DNA from: Pelagibacteraceae bacterium AG-404-P08
GTDB lineage: Bacteria > Pseudomonadota > Alphaproteobacteria > HIMB59
Assembly (NCBI GenBank): GCA_003216195.1
Contig: QCJF01000008.1
Coordinates: forward strand, 20,406-84,405
Reading direction: 5' to 3'
DNA: 64,000 bases
Below, one piece after another: positions 8,199 through 16,608 of the stretch. Position 1 is the stretch's first letter. Every line of letters begins with the position of its first letter. The notes under the pieces are model-generated. The model made no database searches. It was given only the letters and a program-made list of their open reading frames with translations, and was not told where the DNA came from. The translations under genes were made by a program, and so were the position numbers.

Positions 8199-9436
8199 AA
8201 TATTATTTTTTTAATTAATCTATTAAATTTTTTTCCACGATCTGAATAGTTTTGGTAGGTGTCAAAAGACTCACCCCCAGGGGAAAATAAAATATAATTG
8301 TATTTATGAATATTAGTGACCAATTTTAAAAAATTTACCAATTCATTTAGCTCAGTAAATTTATAGAACCTTGAATTATAAAAATTTAATCGAGCTAGGA
8401 ATGAATCTGAATAATGACCAAATATTAATACTAATGTATTGGATATAGTGAACTTAGAATGATCTAAGGTTTTCAATTTTCCTCCAAGAATTAATATTTT
8501 TTTTTTACTTTTAATTAAATTAATTTTATATACAGCATTACTTAAATTAGTGCACTTACTATCATTATATATAGATAAGTCTTTTGATTTGTGAATTAAT
8601 TGATTTCTAAAATTTAACTCACTCATAATAATATTTTTTTTAATTTTAATACTAGGGTCTATGTTGTGAATTAACTTTTTTAATGAATTTAAATTAAGTT
8701 CTCTAAAATATCTAATAAGATTATTTTTATTATAACTTTTATAATCATGTAAAATTAATCTTCTTCGACTTATTTTGATAAAATGACCAAATTCTAAAAA
8801 TAATTTTTTTGAGATATATAATCTAGAGTCACTATAGAGTAAATTTTGTATTCGAAATTTTGAGAGTACATAATTTTTGAAATTTTTATGATATTCTAAA
8901 TGATCGTAAAATATATTCGTAATTAAAGCATAGTTTAATTTTAAATATTTTAATTTATCTAATTGGTAAGAACTTAATTCAATAATTAAAATATCTATTT
9001 TTGATAAAAAATTTTGTAAATCTTTTCTATTTAAGATTGTATATCCAAAATTACCAATAATTTTTGTTCTATACTTAGTTGATAGTAATTCATTAAGATA
9101 ACTACAAGTTGATGATTTTCCTTCTGTGCCAGTTACACCAATAACTTTTTGAGAGGATATTTCTAAACTTAAAAAATCTAAATCAATTAAAATTTTATTT
9201 TTATATTTATATAAAAAATGATTTTTTCCTATTTTTATAGATGGTGAAACAATTAAATAGTCGTAATGTTTTATGTTTTTTAAAATGTAATTTTTATTTA
9301 CAAATTTTTCTTTATTAAGTTTTTTGAAATCATCATAGATGTTATAATTACATTTCTTATTTTTTAAGTAATATTCTATTGATTTTCCAGTTATTCCATA
9401 TCCATATATTAAAAATTTTTTTCTTAAATCTATCAA
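8195..9436 (-). CDS. murD: UDP-N-acetylmuramoyl-L-alanine--D-glutamate ligase
   Basis: MurD adds D-glutamate to UDP-MurNAc-L-Ala in the cytoplasm. The 413-residue protein has an N-terminal Rossmann part (YGYGITGKS), the central ATPase domain with GVTGTEGKSSTCSYL around K107, and the ligase C-terminal domain with ILGGKLK and FSPGGESFD, the family's LLSPACASFD-type block. The P-loop has E105 where most MurD proteins have Asn (TNGKST). It is shorter than the usual 430-470 residues and strongly Lys/Asn/Ile-rich. It starts one base after the stop of mraY and overlaps ftsW by 4 bp, so identity is supported by both motifs and order. Confidence 0.9.
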   Translation of the reverse strand: MIDLRKKFLIYGYGITGKSIEYYLKNKKCNYNIYDDFKKLNKEKFVNKNYILKNIKHYDYLIVSPSIKIGKNHFLYKYKNKILIDLDFLSLEISSQKVIGVTGTEGKSSTCSYLNELLSTKYRTKIIGNFGYTILNRKDLQNFLSKIDILIIELSSYQLDKLKYLKLNYALITNIFYDHLEYHKNFKNYVLSKFRIQNLLYSDSRLYISKKLFLEFGHFIKISRRRLILHDYKSYNKNNLIRYFRELNLNSLKKLIHNIDPSIKIKKNIIMSELNFRNQLIHKSKDLSIYNDSKCTNLSNAVYKINLIKSKKKILILGGKLKTLDHSKFTISNTLVLIFGHYSDSFLARLNFYNSRFYKFTELNELVNFLKLVTNIHKYNYILFSPGGESFDTYQNYSDRGKKFNRLIKKIIF

Positions 9437-10513
9437 TTATCTTATCTTTAGTAGTGATAAGGCTAAAAGGCAAAAGAGAAAGCTTAATATCCAAAATCTA
9501 ATTACTATTTTTTGCTCTGAAAGACCTTTTTTTTCGTAGTGATGATGAAGTGGTGCCATTAGAAATAATCTTTTACCTTTAGTAATTTTAAAGTAAGAAA
9601 CCTGTAACATCACCGATATTGCTTCAATAACAAAAAGGCCTCCCGCCACTGCTAATACTATCTCTTGTTTCAAAAGAATTGAGGTTACAGCTAATGAGGC
9701 ACCTAATGATTGAGAACCAGTATCTCCCATAAAAATGCTAGCGGGACTAGAATTGAACCATAAAAAACCTAATAATGCGCCAATTGCTGATGTAGAAAAA
9801 ATTACTATCTCACCAGATCCTTTGATATAATTAACTAAAAGATAATCCGAAAAATTTATATTACCTAGGATATAAGAGAATATTGCAAATGTTAAGAAGA
9901 CAAATATTAAAGGCATTGAAACTAAACCATCTAAACCATCTGTCAAATTTGTAGCATTAGTTGCACCAATTATAATAAATAAAATTAAAACAAAATAAAA
10001 ATAACCTAGCTCAAGATAGGTATCTTTTAAAAAAGGAATATTAAATTTATTTAATTCAAATCCATAATATTTGATTGTAAAGAAGATAATTACTGTTGCT
10101 ATTAATTGGCCTATGAATTTAGCTTTAGTGGTTATTCCTTTGCCTATTTTAACTTTTTTATAATCGTCAATTAAGCCAATTATACCAAATAATATTAATG
10201 TTAAAATTAAGATATAATTAAAATTTGAGAAATTTGATGTCCAAATTATTGAACTTATTATTATTGAAAAAAGTATTAAAACTCCCCCAAGTGTTGGAGT
10301 CCCTTTCTTTAGGAAATGTGTTTTAGGGCCATCGTTACGTATTGGTTGCCCACTTGGAAAAAATCTTAATTGTATTCTAATCCAGTAAGGCATTAATAAA
10401 ATAACAAGAAAAAAGGAACTGACTAAAGCCAAACCAGATCTAAAAGAAATATAGCCAAATAAATTGAATATAAATTCAATATCTCTTAGTGAGTATAATA
10501 AATCAGCCAACAT
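9437..10513 (-). CDS. mraY: phospho-N-acetylmuramoyl-pentapeptide-transferase
   Basis: MraY transfers phospho-MurNAc-pentapeptide to undecaprenyl phosphate, making lipid I in the inner membrane. The 358 residues form about ten hydrophobic segments and contain the polyprenyl-phosphate transferase motifs: KKGTPTLGGVLIL, the catalytic Asp pair in GLIDDYKKV, NLTDGLDGL, FMGDTGSQSLG and the loop APLHHHYEKKG, which is specific to MraY. Length matches the family. The start overlaps murF by 11 bp and the stop abuts murD, so it lies within one translationally coupled run. Confidence 0.96.
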   Translation of the reverse strand: MLADLLYSLRDIEFIFNLFGYISFRSGLALVSSFFLVILLMPYWIRIQLRFFPSGQPIRNDGPKTHFLKKGTPTLGGVLILFSIIISSIIWTSNFSNFNYILILTLILFGIIGLIDDYKKVKIGKGITTKAKFIGQLIATVIIFFTIKYYGFELNKFNIPFLKDTYLELGYFYFVLILFIIIGATNATNLTDGLDGLVSMPLIFVFLTFAIFSYILGNINFSDYLLVNYIKGSGEIVIFSTSAIGALLGFLWFNSSPASIFMGDTGSQSLGASLAVTSILLKQEIVLAVAGGLFVIEAISVMLQVSYFKITKGKRLFLMAPLHHHYEKKGLSEQKIVIRFWILSFLFCLLALSLLKIR

Positions 10514-11801
10514 AAGCTTTTATTATCCTATCCAATTGATAATATCTTGAACCCATTACAAATATATTTTTTACAGTATCAATTTCTTTATTTAAATATT
10601 TAACTGCATATGCATAATTTTTGTAAAAATTAAATTTTGTAGAACTTTGTCTAAATTTATAAAATTCTTCTCCTATGAAAATAATTTTTTTTAAATCAAG
10701 TTTTTTTGCTAACTGTATTATTTGTAAATGAAAAAAATCTGAATACTGGCCTAATTCTCTCATTGATCCTAAAATATAAACTTTTTGATTTATATTTCTT
10801 TCATTAAATATCAATATTTGTTCATTGAGTGAATAAGGGCTAGCATTATAACTATGATCAAAAAATTTTACCTTCTTTTTATTTATATAAGTTGAAATTT
10901 CTTTACCTCTAGACTCAATAATTGACTCTTCATAAAAAAAGGTTCTTAATTTAAAGTTATTTATAAATTTTTTAAGAAATAGAAATGAAATTATGGCTAT
11001 ATTTTCATAAAAACTTCCTTTAAAAGACTCAATGGTATATTTTCTGGTATTTTGTGAAAAATTTATAATATATTTATTTTTAATTTTTTTACTCTTTTTA
11101 TTTATATTGTTGATATTAAGTAATTTAATCTTTGAATGAATTTTAGTTTTTACATAGTAAGGATCATAATTGTAGTTCAATAGACCACTTATTAATCTAT
11201 CTGAGTTGAAAATTTTTAATTTATTATCAATTAAGTGTCTAAAATTCCTGAAATTTCCTATATGTGAATTCTCTATTCCAGTAACTAAGACATGATGTGG
11301 CCTTAAAGTTTTCACTAAATTTGTCATTTCATTAGATTTATTTATTCCTAATTCGAAAATTGAGAAATCAGTATTTATATCTAAGTTCATAATTGAGAAT
11401 TGAAGTCCAAGAATATTATTATAATTTTTAAAAGACCTATATGTGTCAAAAGAATTGTTTTTTAAAATATGATAAAGATTCTCTTTGAATGTTGTCTTGC
11501 CTACAGATCCAGTAATAGCAATGATCTTACCCTTGTAGGATTCTAAAATAAATTTGCAAAATTTATTTATAAATAATTTAGTATCTTTTACATAAATAAT
11601 ATTTGGATCATTAGTCTTTACATTTACTATGGCAAGACATGCTTTTTTTTTTATGGCATCTTTATAAAATGTGTTTCCATCATTTTTTTTTGTTTTTAAA
11701 CCAATAAAAATATCATTTTCTTTTAAATTCCTTGTATCAAAAACTATATTGCTTTTGTGTTTGGATTTTAAATTTAAAATATTTTTATAAACTTTTTGCA
11801 T
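10503..11801 (-). CDS. murF: UDP-N-acetylmuramoyl-tripeptide--D-alanyl-D-alanine ligase
   Basis: MurF adds D-Ala-D-Ala to the UDP-MurNAc tripeptide, completing the cytoplasmic precursor. The 432-residue sequence shows FDTRNLKENDIFIGLK in the N-terminal domain, the P-loop AITGSVGKTTFKENL, FELGINKSNEM, NSHIGNF, and DHSYNASPYSLNEQ with GSMRELG at the start of the C-terminal domain, which are typical of MurF rather than MurE. It overlaps murE by 17 bp and mraY by 11 bp. Sequence is highly Lys/Asn/Phe-rich, following the base bias of the genome. Placement between murE and mraY is canonical. Confidence 0.93.
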   Translation of the reverse strand: MQKVYKNILNLKSKHKSNIVFDTRNLKENDIFIGLKTKKNDGNTFYKDAIKKKACLAIVNVKTNDPNIIYVKDTKLFINKFCKFILESYKGKIIAITGSVGKTTFKENLYHILKNNSFDTYRSFKNYNNILGLQFSIMNLDINTDFSIFELGINKSNEMTNLVKTLRPHHVLVTGIENSHIGNFRNFRHLIDNKLKIFNSDRLISGLLNYNYDPYYVKTKIHSKIKLLNINNINKKSKKIKNKYIINFSQNTRKYTIESFKGSFYENIAIISFLFLKKFINNFKLRTFFYEESIIESRGKEISTYINKKKVKFFDHSYNASPYSLNEQILIFNERNINQKVYILGSMRELGQYSDFFHLQIIQLAKKLDLKKIIFIGEEFYKFRQSSTKFNFYKNYAYAVKYLNKEIDTVKNIFVMGSRYYQLDRIIKAYVG

Positions 11802-13164
11802 AATTAGATGAAACTATTCTATCGTTAAATATATTAATTTTTTTCTTATACGTTTGTGTCTCTTCATGACCTTTACCTGCTATAATTAAAACACCATTAT
11901 TTTTTTTTAAATATTTTATACCAAATTTTATAGCTTCTTTTCTATTAGGAACTTCTATTGGGTTTGAGGAGTATTGAACAAGTGTTTTTCTGATTGTTGC
12001 TGGATCTTCATTTCTAGGATTATCATCTGTAATAATCTGTAAATTTGTGTATTTAGAAACAACTTTTGCTATTTTTGATCGTTTTGTTTTGTCTCTATCA
12101 CCTCCGCAGCCATAAATAATAATTATATTTTTATTAATTAAATGAAATTTATTTAGTAAATTCTCATAAGCATCTTTTGAATGAGCGTAGTCAATTAAAA
12201 TAACTTTATTTTTTTTGTTATAAATTATTTCTGATCTACCAGGTGGAAATAATGTTTTATTAATTTTTAATGGAAATTTTTTAGTTATTTTATTATATAT
12301 CATTATAATTGTGATAATATTATTAATCATATAGTCATTAAAAGTTTCTATTTTATAAGACTTATCATTTGTAAATATTTGAAATTTATTAAATTTTGTT
12401 TGAGTTAATGTTATCTTATTTTTTGATAAAAATTTATTCTGAGTTATAACATTCTTGAAACTCTTAAATTTATTTTTTAAAAAATCATCTTGTATAAATA
12501 AAATTGAGTTCGACAATTTATGATTTTTTATAAGATTAATTTTAGCTGAGTGATAATTTTTTAAACTTTTATGATAGTCAAGGTGATCAGATTTTAAATT
12601 TGTTAATACACAATAATTGTATTTCAAATTTCCAATTCTACCTTCACTATATCCAATACTAGAAATTTCAATAAATACAAATTTAACATTATTTTTAATT
12701 GCTATTTGAAGTAAATTAAGTGTTTCAAAATATGAAGGAGTAGTATTTTTGAGCTCTTTAATCTTTTTTGAATTGATAAAGAAACCTAAAGTACCAATGT
12801 AACAAGATTTTATTTTATTCAAATTAAATAATTTATTAGCTCCGTAAGCTATGGAGGTCTTACCGTTAGTACCTGTAATAAATATGATTTTTAAATCATT
12901 CAAATTGTAAAAAATTTTAGCTATATTCTCTAAATCTTTTTGTTTTTTAAAATAGAAATATTTAATCGAGTTTTGTTTAGTGACCTCTTTAAATTTTATA
13001 TTGCAAATAACAAACTCACAATTTTTTTTTAATGCTAATTCTTTAAAATTAATAAATTTTGTAGTATTTAAGCTATCAAAAAGAAAAATAGATTTTTTAT
13101 GACATTCTTGCCAATTGGTTACAATTTTATATCCTTTTTTTTTTAAATCATTTAAATTCATCAA
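11785..13164 (-). CDS. murE: UDP-N-acetylmuramoyl-L-alanyl-D-glutamate--2,6-diaminopimelate ligase
   Basis: MurE adds the third residue of the peptidoglycan stem peptide. The 459 residues contain the P-loop FITGTNGKTSIAYG, TTPSYFETLNLL, EISSIGYSEGRI, the DYAHSKDAYENLL block and TDDNPRNEDP. The DNPR motif in the C-terminal domain is the known determinant for meso-diaminopimelate, so a Gram-negative type stem peptide is expected. KGHEETQTY near the end is also typical. Two consecutive ATG codons lie at the start; either could be used. It overlaps ftsI by 4 bp and murF by 17 bp within the cluster. Confidence 0.95.
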   Translation of the reverse strand: MMNLNDLKKKGYKIVTNWQECHKKSIFLFDSLNTTKFINFKELALKKNCEFVICNIKFKEVTKQNSIKYFYFKKQKDLENIAKIFYNLNDLKIIFITGTNGKTSIAYGANKLFNLNKIKSCYIGTLGFFINSKKIKELKNTTPSYFETLNLLQIAIKNNVKFVFIEISSIGYSEGRIGNLKYNYCVLTNLKSDHLDYHKSLKNYHSAKINLIKNHKLSNSILFIQDDFLKNKFKSFKNVITQNKFLSKNKITLTQTKFNKFQIFTNDKSYKIETFNDYMINNIITIIMIYNKITKKFPLKINKTLFPPGRSEIIYNKKNKVILIDYAHSKDAYENLLNKFHLINKNIIIIYGCGGDRDKTKRSKIAKVVSKYTNLQIITDDNPRNEDPATIRKTLVQYSSNPIEVPNRKEAIKFGIKYLKKNNGVLIIAGKGHEETQTYKKKINIFNDRIVSSNYAKSL

Positions 13165-14624
13165 ATATCAGTACTTATTGTATTAATTATAGATAAGTCT
13201 AAATGCATATAAATCTCTTTTAAAATATTATAAAATGTTGGCTTAACGGTGTTTCCAGCAGTCATGTATTTACCATACGTTTCTTTTGGATTTTGCATAA
13301 ATGTAAAATTTAAATATTTTGGATTATTGTATGGGAAGAAACTTATATAAGTCACATTTTGAATTTTTTTATTGCCAGAGATAGTTTGATCTGCTGTGCC
13401 GGTTTTACCAGCTACTAAAAAATTTTTATAAAGTTCATTATTAGTTTGATTAGCATAGAATAACAGTTTGTTAATAGTATTTGAAATTTTGTTATATTTA
13501 TTTTTATTTTGTTTTTCATTTTTTTCAAATGATGCCTTAAAGTTATTTCGTCCAGTTATAATTTTTCCATATCCATTAATTAATTGTATAGGAGAGATTG
13601 ATAAACCATATCCAAATGGGATATTATCACAGTAACTACCTCTAAAATTATTTACTGTTGGTTCAACCGAGTTCATTCCAAAACCAATTTTAGTGGATTT
13701 TAAAAGACCTATATTGTCTAAATCAACTTTAAATTCGTTTTGACAGTCTAAATTTCTTCTAATTAAGATTGCGCCTCTATTAGATGATTTTTTTAAAATA
13801 TCACCAACTTGCATTGGTATATTACTATTTCTTGGAAAATCATTAATGATTTTATTACCTATTAATACAGGTTGATCAACATCAAAGTATTCATTTATGT
13901 CAATTTTATTATTATTTAATGCTGAATATACTGTAAATGTTTTGAAGACAGATCCAAAATCAAATTTAAGATCTTTTAGAGGTAATAAGGTTTGGTCAAA
14001 TTTATCAATATTTCTGTTGTCTATAAAAACATTGCTAACTATTTCTTCAGTACTCAAGTCAACTAAAACATTCATAGCATAATCAGGATTTAAATTCTCT
14101 GTGTCATTATATAAAGAGTCATATATTTTTTTTTGTATCTGAATATCTAAAGATATCTCAATATCGTTATTGTTTTTATAGACAAATTTTTCAATTAAAG
14201 AAATACCTTGATGATCAATGTTTGTATGTCCAATCATATTATTTGTTAAACTATTATAAGGATATTTTCTGGTAAGAATTTTTTCAAATTTAATATAAGG
14301 ATTACCAACATATATAAACTCTAAAATAGACTTAAGTGGAACATCTCTATCTAAGTATTTAACTTTATTCTTATTATTTTTTACTGAATAATTGTAGTCC
14401 GAGTAAGCTAATCTATTTTTGTTTATGTCATAGATAGTTGGTAAAGCTGATAAACTTGTTTCTCTAAATAATGATTTAGAACTATTATTATTGTCAAAAC
14501 TTAAAAATATTAGTCGTGTCAATATAGCAACGAATAGGAGTAAAATTGTTAAAATAAAAAAATTGTAATAATTTTTTGTTTTAGATAATAACTTATAATC
14601 AGTTTCATTACTCAGATTGAACAT
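13161..14624 (-). CDS. ftsI: penicillin-binding protein 3, septal transpeptidase FtsI
   Basis: FtsI cross-links septal peptidoglycan in the periplasm. The 487-residue protein has one N-terminal membrane segment (about residues 21-43), a PBP-dimer region (TNIDHQGISLIEKF) and a transpeptidase domain with all three motifs: SxxK at S225-K228 (GSVFKTF), SxN at S280-N282 (KSSNRG) and KTG at 407-409 (AGKTGTAD). It is about 90 residues shorter than the E. coli protein, mainly in the non-catalytic part, but nothing essential is missing. The start overlaps the ftsL-like gene by 17 bp. Place in the cluster favours FtsI over the elongation paralogue PBP2. Confidence 0.92.
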   Translation of the reverse strand: MFNLSNETDYKLLSKTKNYYNFFILTILLLFVAILTRLIFLSFDNNNSSKSLFRETSLSALPTIYDINKNRLAYSDYNYSVKNNKNKVKYLDRDVPLKSILEFIYVGNPYIKFEKILTRKYPYNSLTNNMIGHTNIDHQGISLIEKFVYKNNNDIEISLDIQIQKKIYDSLYNDTENLNPDYAMNVLVDLSTEEIVSNVFIDNRNIDKFDQTLLPLKDLKFDFGSVFKTFTVYSALNNNKIDINEYFDVDQPVLIGNKIINDFPRNSNIPMQVGDILKKSSNRGAILIRRNLDCQNEFKVDLDNIGLLKSTKIGFGMNSVEPTVNNFRGSYCDNIPFGYGLSISPIQLINGYGKIITGRNNFKASFEKNEKQNKNKYNKISNTINKLLFYANQTNNELYKNFLVAGKTGTADQTISGNKKIQNVTYISFFPYNNPKYLNFTFMQNPKETYGKYMTAGNTVKPTFYNILKEIYMHLDLSIINTISTDI

Positions 14625-14904
14625 AACTGACCTTTATTATTGTAAAGTCATTAAATTCATTTCTATCAAATTTAATAATTTTATTATTTTCAATATGATC
14701 ATAACTATTTAATACATTATTTTGTAATTGACTTATCTGCTTTGTAAGAAGAATTTCTTTTTCAATAAAATTTTGACTATCTTTATAGTAATTTTTTTTT
14801 AAAATAATTAAATCATTTTCAATTATTTTTATTTGGTTTTTAAAACTTAAAAATAAAATAATAAAAACAAATAATAAAAAAAATTTTGATATATGGTTAA
14901 TCAA
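14608..14904 (-). CDS. ftsL: FtsL-like cell division protein
   Basis: This 98-residue protein has the FtsL build: a short N-terminus, one membrane helix at about residues 8-22, then a charged helical stretch to about residue 72 that could form a coiled coil (NDLIILKKNYYKDSQNF and further heptad-like residues), and a short C-terminal tail. FtsL pairs with FtsB and FtsQ in the divisome and activates FtsW-FtsI. Sequence conservation in this family is very weak, so the call rests mostly on topology and on the position between rsmH (4-bp overlap) and ftsI (17-bp overlap), where ftsL is normally found. No motif excludes another small bitopic protein. Confidence 0.7.
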   Translation of the reverse strand: MINHISKFFLLFVFIILFLSFKNQIKIIENDLIILKKNYYKDSQNFIEKEILLTKQISQLQNNVLNSYDHIENNKIIKFDRNEFNDFTIIKVSYVQSE

Positions 14905-15788
14905 TTTACAAATTTTCCTACTCTTAATTTTGCAGATCTAGACCTATTATTCTCTAAAACCTCAAGTTTTGAGGCTACTATAGGTTTTTTAGTTTGTGTC
15001 TCAAAACCCCAATCTTTATTATTTTTAGTTATTTTATTATCTCTAAAGTAGTTCTTTACTATACGGTCCTCTAAACTGTGGAAAGAAATAACAGCTAAAT
15101 ATGCATTAATTTTTAAAAATTCATGAACTTTATTTAGAAAAGTTTCTAAATTTTCTAATTCGTTATTAGACTCAATTCTTAAAGCTTGAAAAGCTTGAGT
15201 TGCAAAGTGTATTTTTTTTGATCTAAAGTTAACTCCACTATCTCTCAAAATATTTATAAGTTCAAAATTAGTTTCAATACTCTTAATTGACCTTTGATTT
15301 ACTATATATTTAGCTAACTTTTCAGCTTGATTTATTTCACCATAGAAATAAAAAACTCTTTGAAGCTCGTCTTTATTATAATGGTTTATTATTTTATATG
15401 CATTTTTATCGCCACCTAAATAATTCATATTAAGATTAGAATTAATTTTAAATGATAAACCAATTTTACTATCATCTAGTTGATCAGAAGAAAATCCAAG
15501 ATCTAACAAAATAAAGTCAAATTTTTCTTTACCTAAATTTAATAAATCTAAATCTTTAAAATTAATTTGATGAAAGAAAATATTACGAAATTCTTCTTTT
15601 AATTTTTTGGCAATACTTAATGAGTTAATATCTTGGTCAATTGCAGTTACAAAATGACCATTCTCTAAAAACTTTTTTGAATGACCACCTCGTCCGAAAG
15701 TACAATCTAAAATAGATAGATTTTTTTTACCATCTATAAATGAAAAAATTTCATTAGTCATAATTGGTATATGTTGATTTATGATCAT
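14901..15788 (-). CDS. rsmH: 16S rRNA (cytosine(1402)-N(4))-methyltransferase
   Basis: RsmH methylates the N4 of C1402 in the decoding centre of 16S rRNA using SAM. The 295-residue protein starts with HIPIMTNEIFSFID and has the SAM-binding DCTFGRGGHSKKFL, DLGFSSDQLDD, ATQAFQALRIESNNELENLE and SFHSLEDRIVKNYF blocks that define the family (formerly MraW). It is the second gene of the dcw cluster, overlapping both mraZ and the ftsL-like gene by 4 bp, so it is almost certainly expressed from the mraZ promoter. Confidence 0.96.
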   Translation of the reverse strand: MIINQHIPIMTNEIFSFIDGKKNLSILDCTFGRGGHSKKFLENGHFVTAIDQDINSLSIAKKLKEEFRNIFFHQINFKDLDLLNLGKEKFDFILLDLGFSSDQLDDSKIGLSFKINSNLNMNYLGGDKNAYKIINHYNKDELQRVFYFYGEINQAEKLAKYIVNQRSIKSIETNFELINILRDSGVNFRSKKIHFATQAFQALRIESNNELENLETFLNKVHEFLKINAYLAVISFHSLEDRIVKNYFRDNKITKNNKDWGFETQTKKPIVASKLEVLENNRSRSAKLRVGKFVN

Positions 15789-16195
15789 TTAAATTTTTTC
15801 CTACAAATTTTCTTGTGCTTTTCTCCTAATTTCTTCTCCCATATTTCAAAATGATTTCCCTTTCCTATAAATATTATTTCTTTAGATAATTTTGAAAATT
15901 TTTGAAGTTGCTCTTTTACTATAAATCTTCCCTCTTTATCTATAACTATTTCTTCTAAGTCAGATAATATTGCGGTTTTAAAATGATCATTTTTTTTTGA
16001 AAAAAAATCCTTCTCATCAAAACTTTTTATTAAAGAATTGATTTTCGAAGATAAGTGAACTTCTAAACATTCGTATTTTAAACTTTTAAATACAAATGTT
16101 TTTTCTTTAGAGTTATTTATTGTTGATCTAAAAGACGATGGAATAGCTACTCTATTTTTGCTGTCAATGATGCCATAAAAAGATGATAAAAACAT
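15785..16195 (-). CDS. mraZ: MraZ transcriptional regulator
   Basis: MraZ is a ring-forming SpoVT/AbrB-fold DNA-binding protein that represses its own dcw operon by binding TGGGA-type direct repeats. Two copies of the fold are visible: FYGIIDSKNRVAIPSSFR at the N-terminus and LEEIVIDKEGRFIVKEQLQKFS in the second half. The start at 16195 gives the family opening MFLSSFYG (136 aa); an ATG two codons upstream at 16201 is equally open. No Shine-Dalgarno sequence precedes either. The promoter and three 10-bp-spaced boxes lie directly upstream (16201-16243), so autoregulation is likely. The C-terminus is rich in lysine and about average in length. Confidence 0.9.
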   Translation of the reverse strand: MFLSSFYGIIDSKNRVAIPSSFRSTINNSKEKTFVFKSLKYECLEVHLSSKINSLIKSFDEKDFFSKKNDHFKTAILSDLEEIVIDKEGRFIVKEQLQKFSKLSKEIIFIGKGNHFEIWEKKLGEKHKKICRKKFK

Positions 16196-16200
16196 AATCA

Positions 16201-16225
16201 TGGTATTTTATGGGATTATATGGGA
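16201..16225 (+). repeat. putative MraZ operator: three boxes at 10-bp spacing
   Basis: On the plus strand the sequence reads TGGTA at 16201-16205, TGGGA at 16211-16215 and TGGGA at 16221-16225, each separated by exactly 5 bases. MraZ is known to bind TGGGN boxes with 5-bp spacers upstream of its own gene, so this is very probably its operator. Here the G-rich strand is the one opposite to mraZ, and the degenerate first box touches the upstream of the two possible start codons. Confidence 0.65.
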
Positions 16226-16243
16226 TTTTCAGATAATAGTAAA
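16208..16243 (-). promoter_or_regulatory. predicted sigma-70 promoter of the mraZ/dcw operon
   Basis: On the minus strand a perfect TATAAT lies at 16220-16215, with TTTACT at 16243-16238 as a plausible -35 element and a 17-bp spacer. The start point would be near 16208, leaving a leader of only 7 or 13 bases depending on the start codon used. Two TGGGA boxes flank and overlap the -10 element, which would let MraZ block polymerase. The promoter starts just after the RNase P RNA 3' end. Confidence 0.6.
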
Positions 16244-16246
16244 TAG

Positions 16247-16577
16247 TTATGGGTAGCTATAAGCTGAGTTCTGTATTTAAAATTGCAGTCATTTATCTAG
16301 ATTAACTATTACTAATTAATTCTAGCGATCAACCCAGACCAACTGTAGAAATAGTTTTAGCCTCTATTTGATCTTACTCGTGATAGGGTTTACATATTGC
16401 GATACTATTTATATATCCGGTAAGCTCTTACCTCACCTTTTCACCCTTACCATATGGCGGTTTTTTTCTGCTGCACTTTCCCTAAGGTTGCCCTCGACGG
16501 ATGTTATCCGTTATCACTTTCTACGCGAGCTCAGACTTTCCTCTTTGTAAAACAAAGCGACTGCCCACTACCCACTA
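16247..16577 (-). ncRNA. rnpB: RNase P RNA, bacterial type A
   Basis: This is the catalytic RNA that trims the 5' leader of tRNA precursors. On the minus strand the conserved 5' core GAGGAAAGTCTGAGCTC (close to the GAGGAAAGTCCGGGCTC consensus), GGTAAGGGTGAAAAGGTG, GGTAAGAGCTTACC, the AAATAG element and the 3' AGATAAATGACTGC and ACAGAACTCAGCTTATAG blocks occur in the right order. The ends are set from the P1 helix, GTGGGTAG (16575-16568) pairing with CTACCCAT (16256-16249). Length is about 330 nt, somewhat short for the class. It sits 15 bp after the amidase gene and just before the mraZ promoter, with no obvious intrinsic terminator. Confidence 0.93.
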
Positions 16578-16608
16578 TATCTATACACGATATTACTTAA
16601 ATAATAAA
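16573..16608 (-). promoter_or_regulatory. possible rnpB promoter
   Basis: A TATAGA hexamer on the minus strand at 16585-16580 lies at the right distance from the P1 helix for transcription to begin at the RNA 5' end. At 17 bp upstream is TTTATT (16608-16603), a poor -35 element inside the end of the amidase gene. Transcription by read-through from the amidase gene remains possible. Confidence 0.35.

Noticed and set aside
16368..16550. A 60-codon open frame on the plus strand
   Set aside because: It lies wholly inside the RNase P RNA gene on the opposite strand and has no homology or start context.
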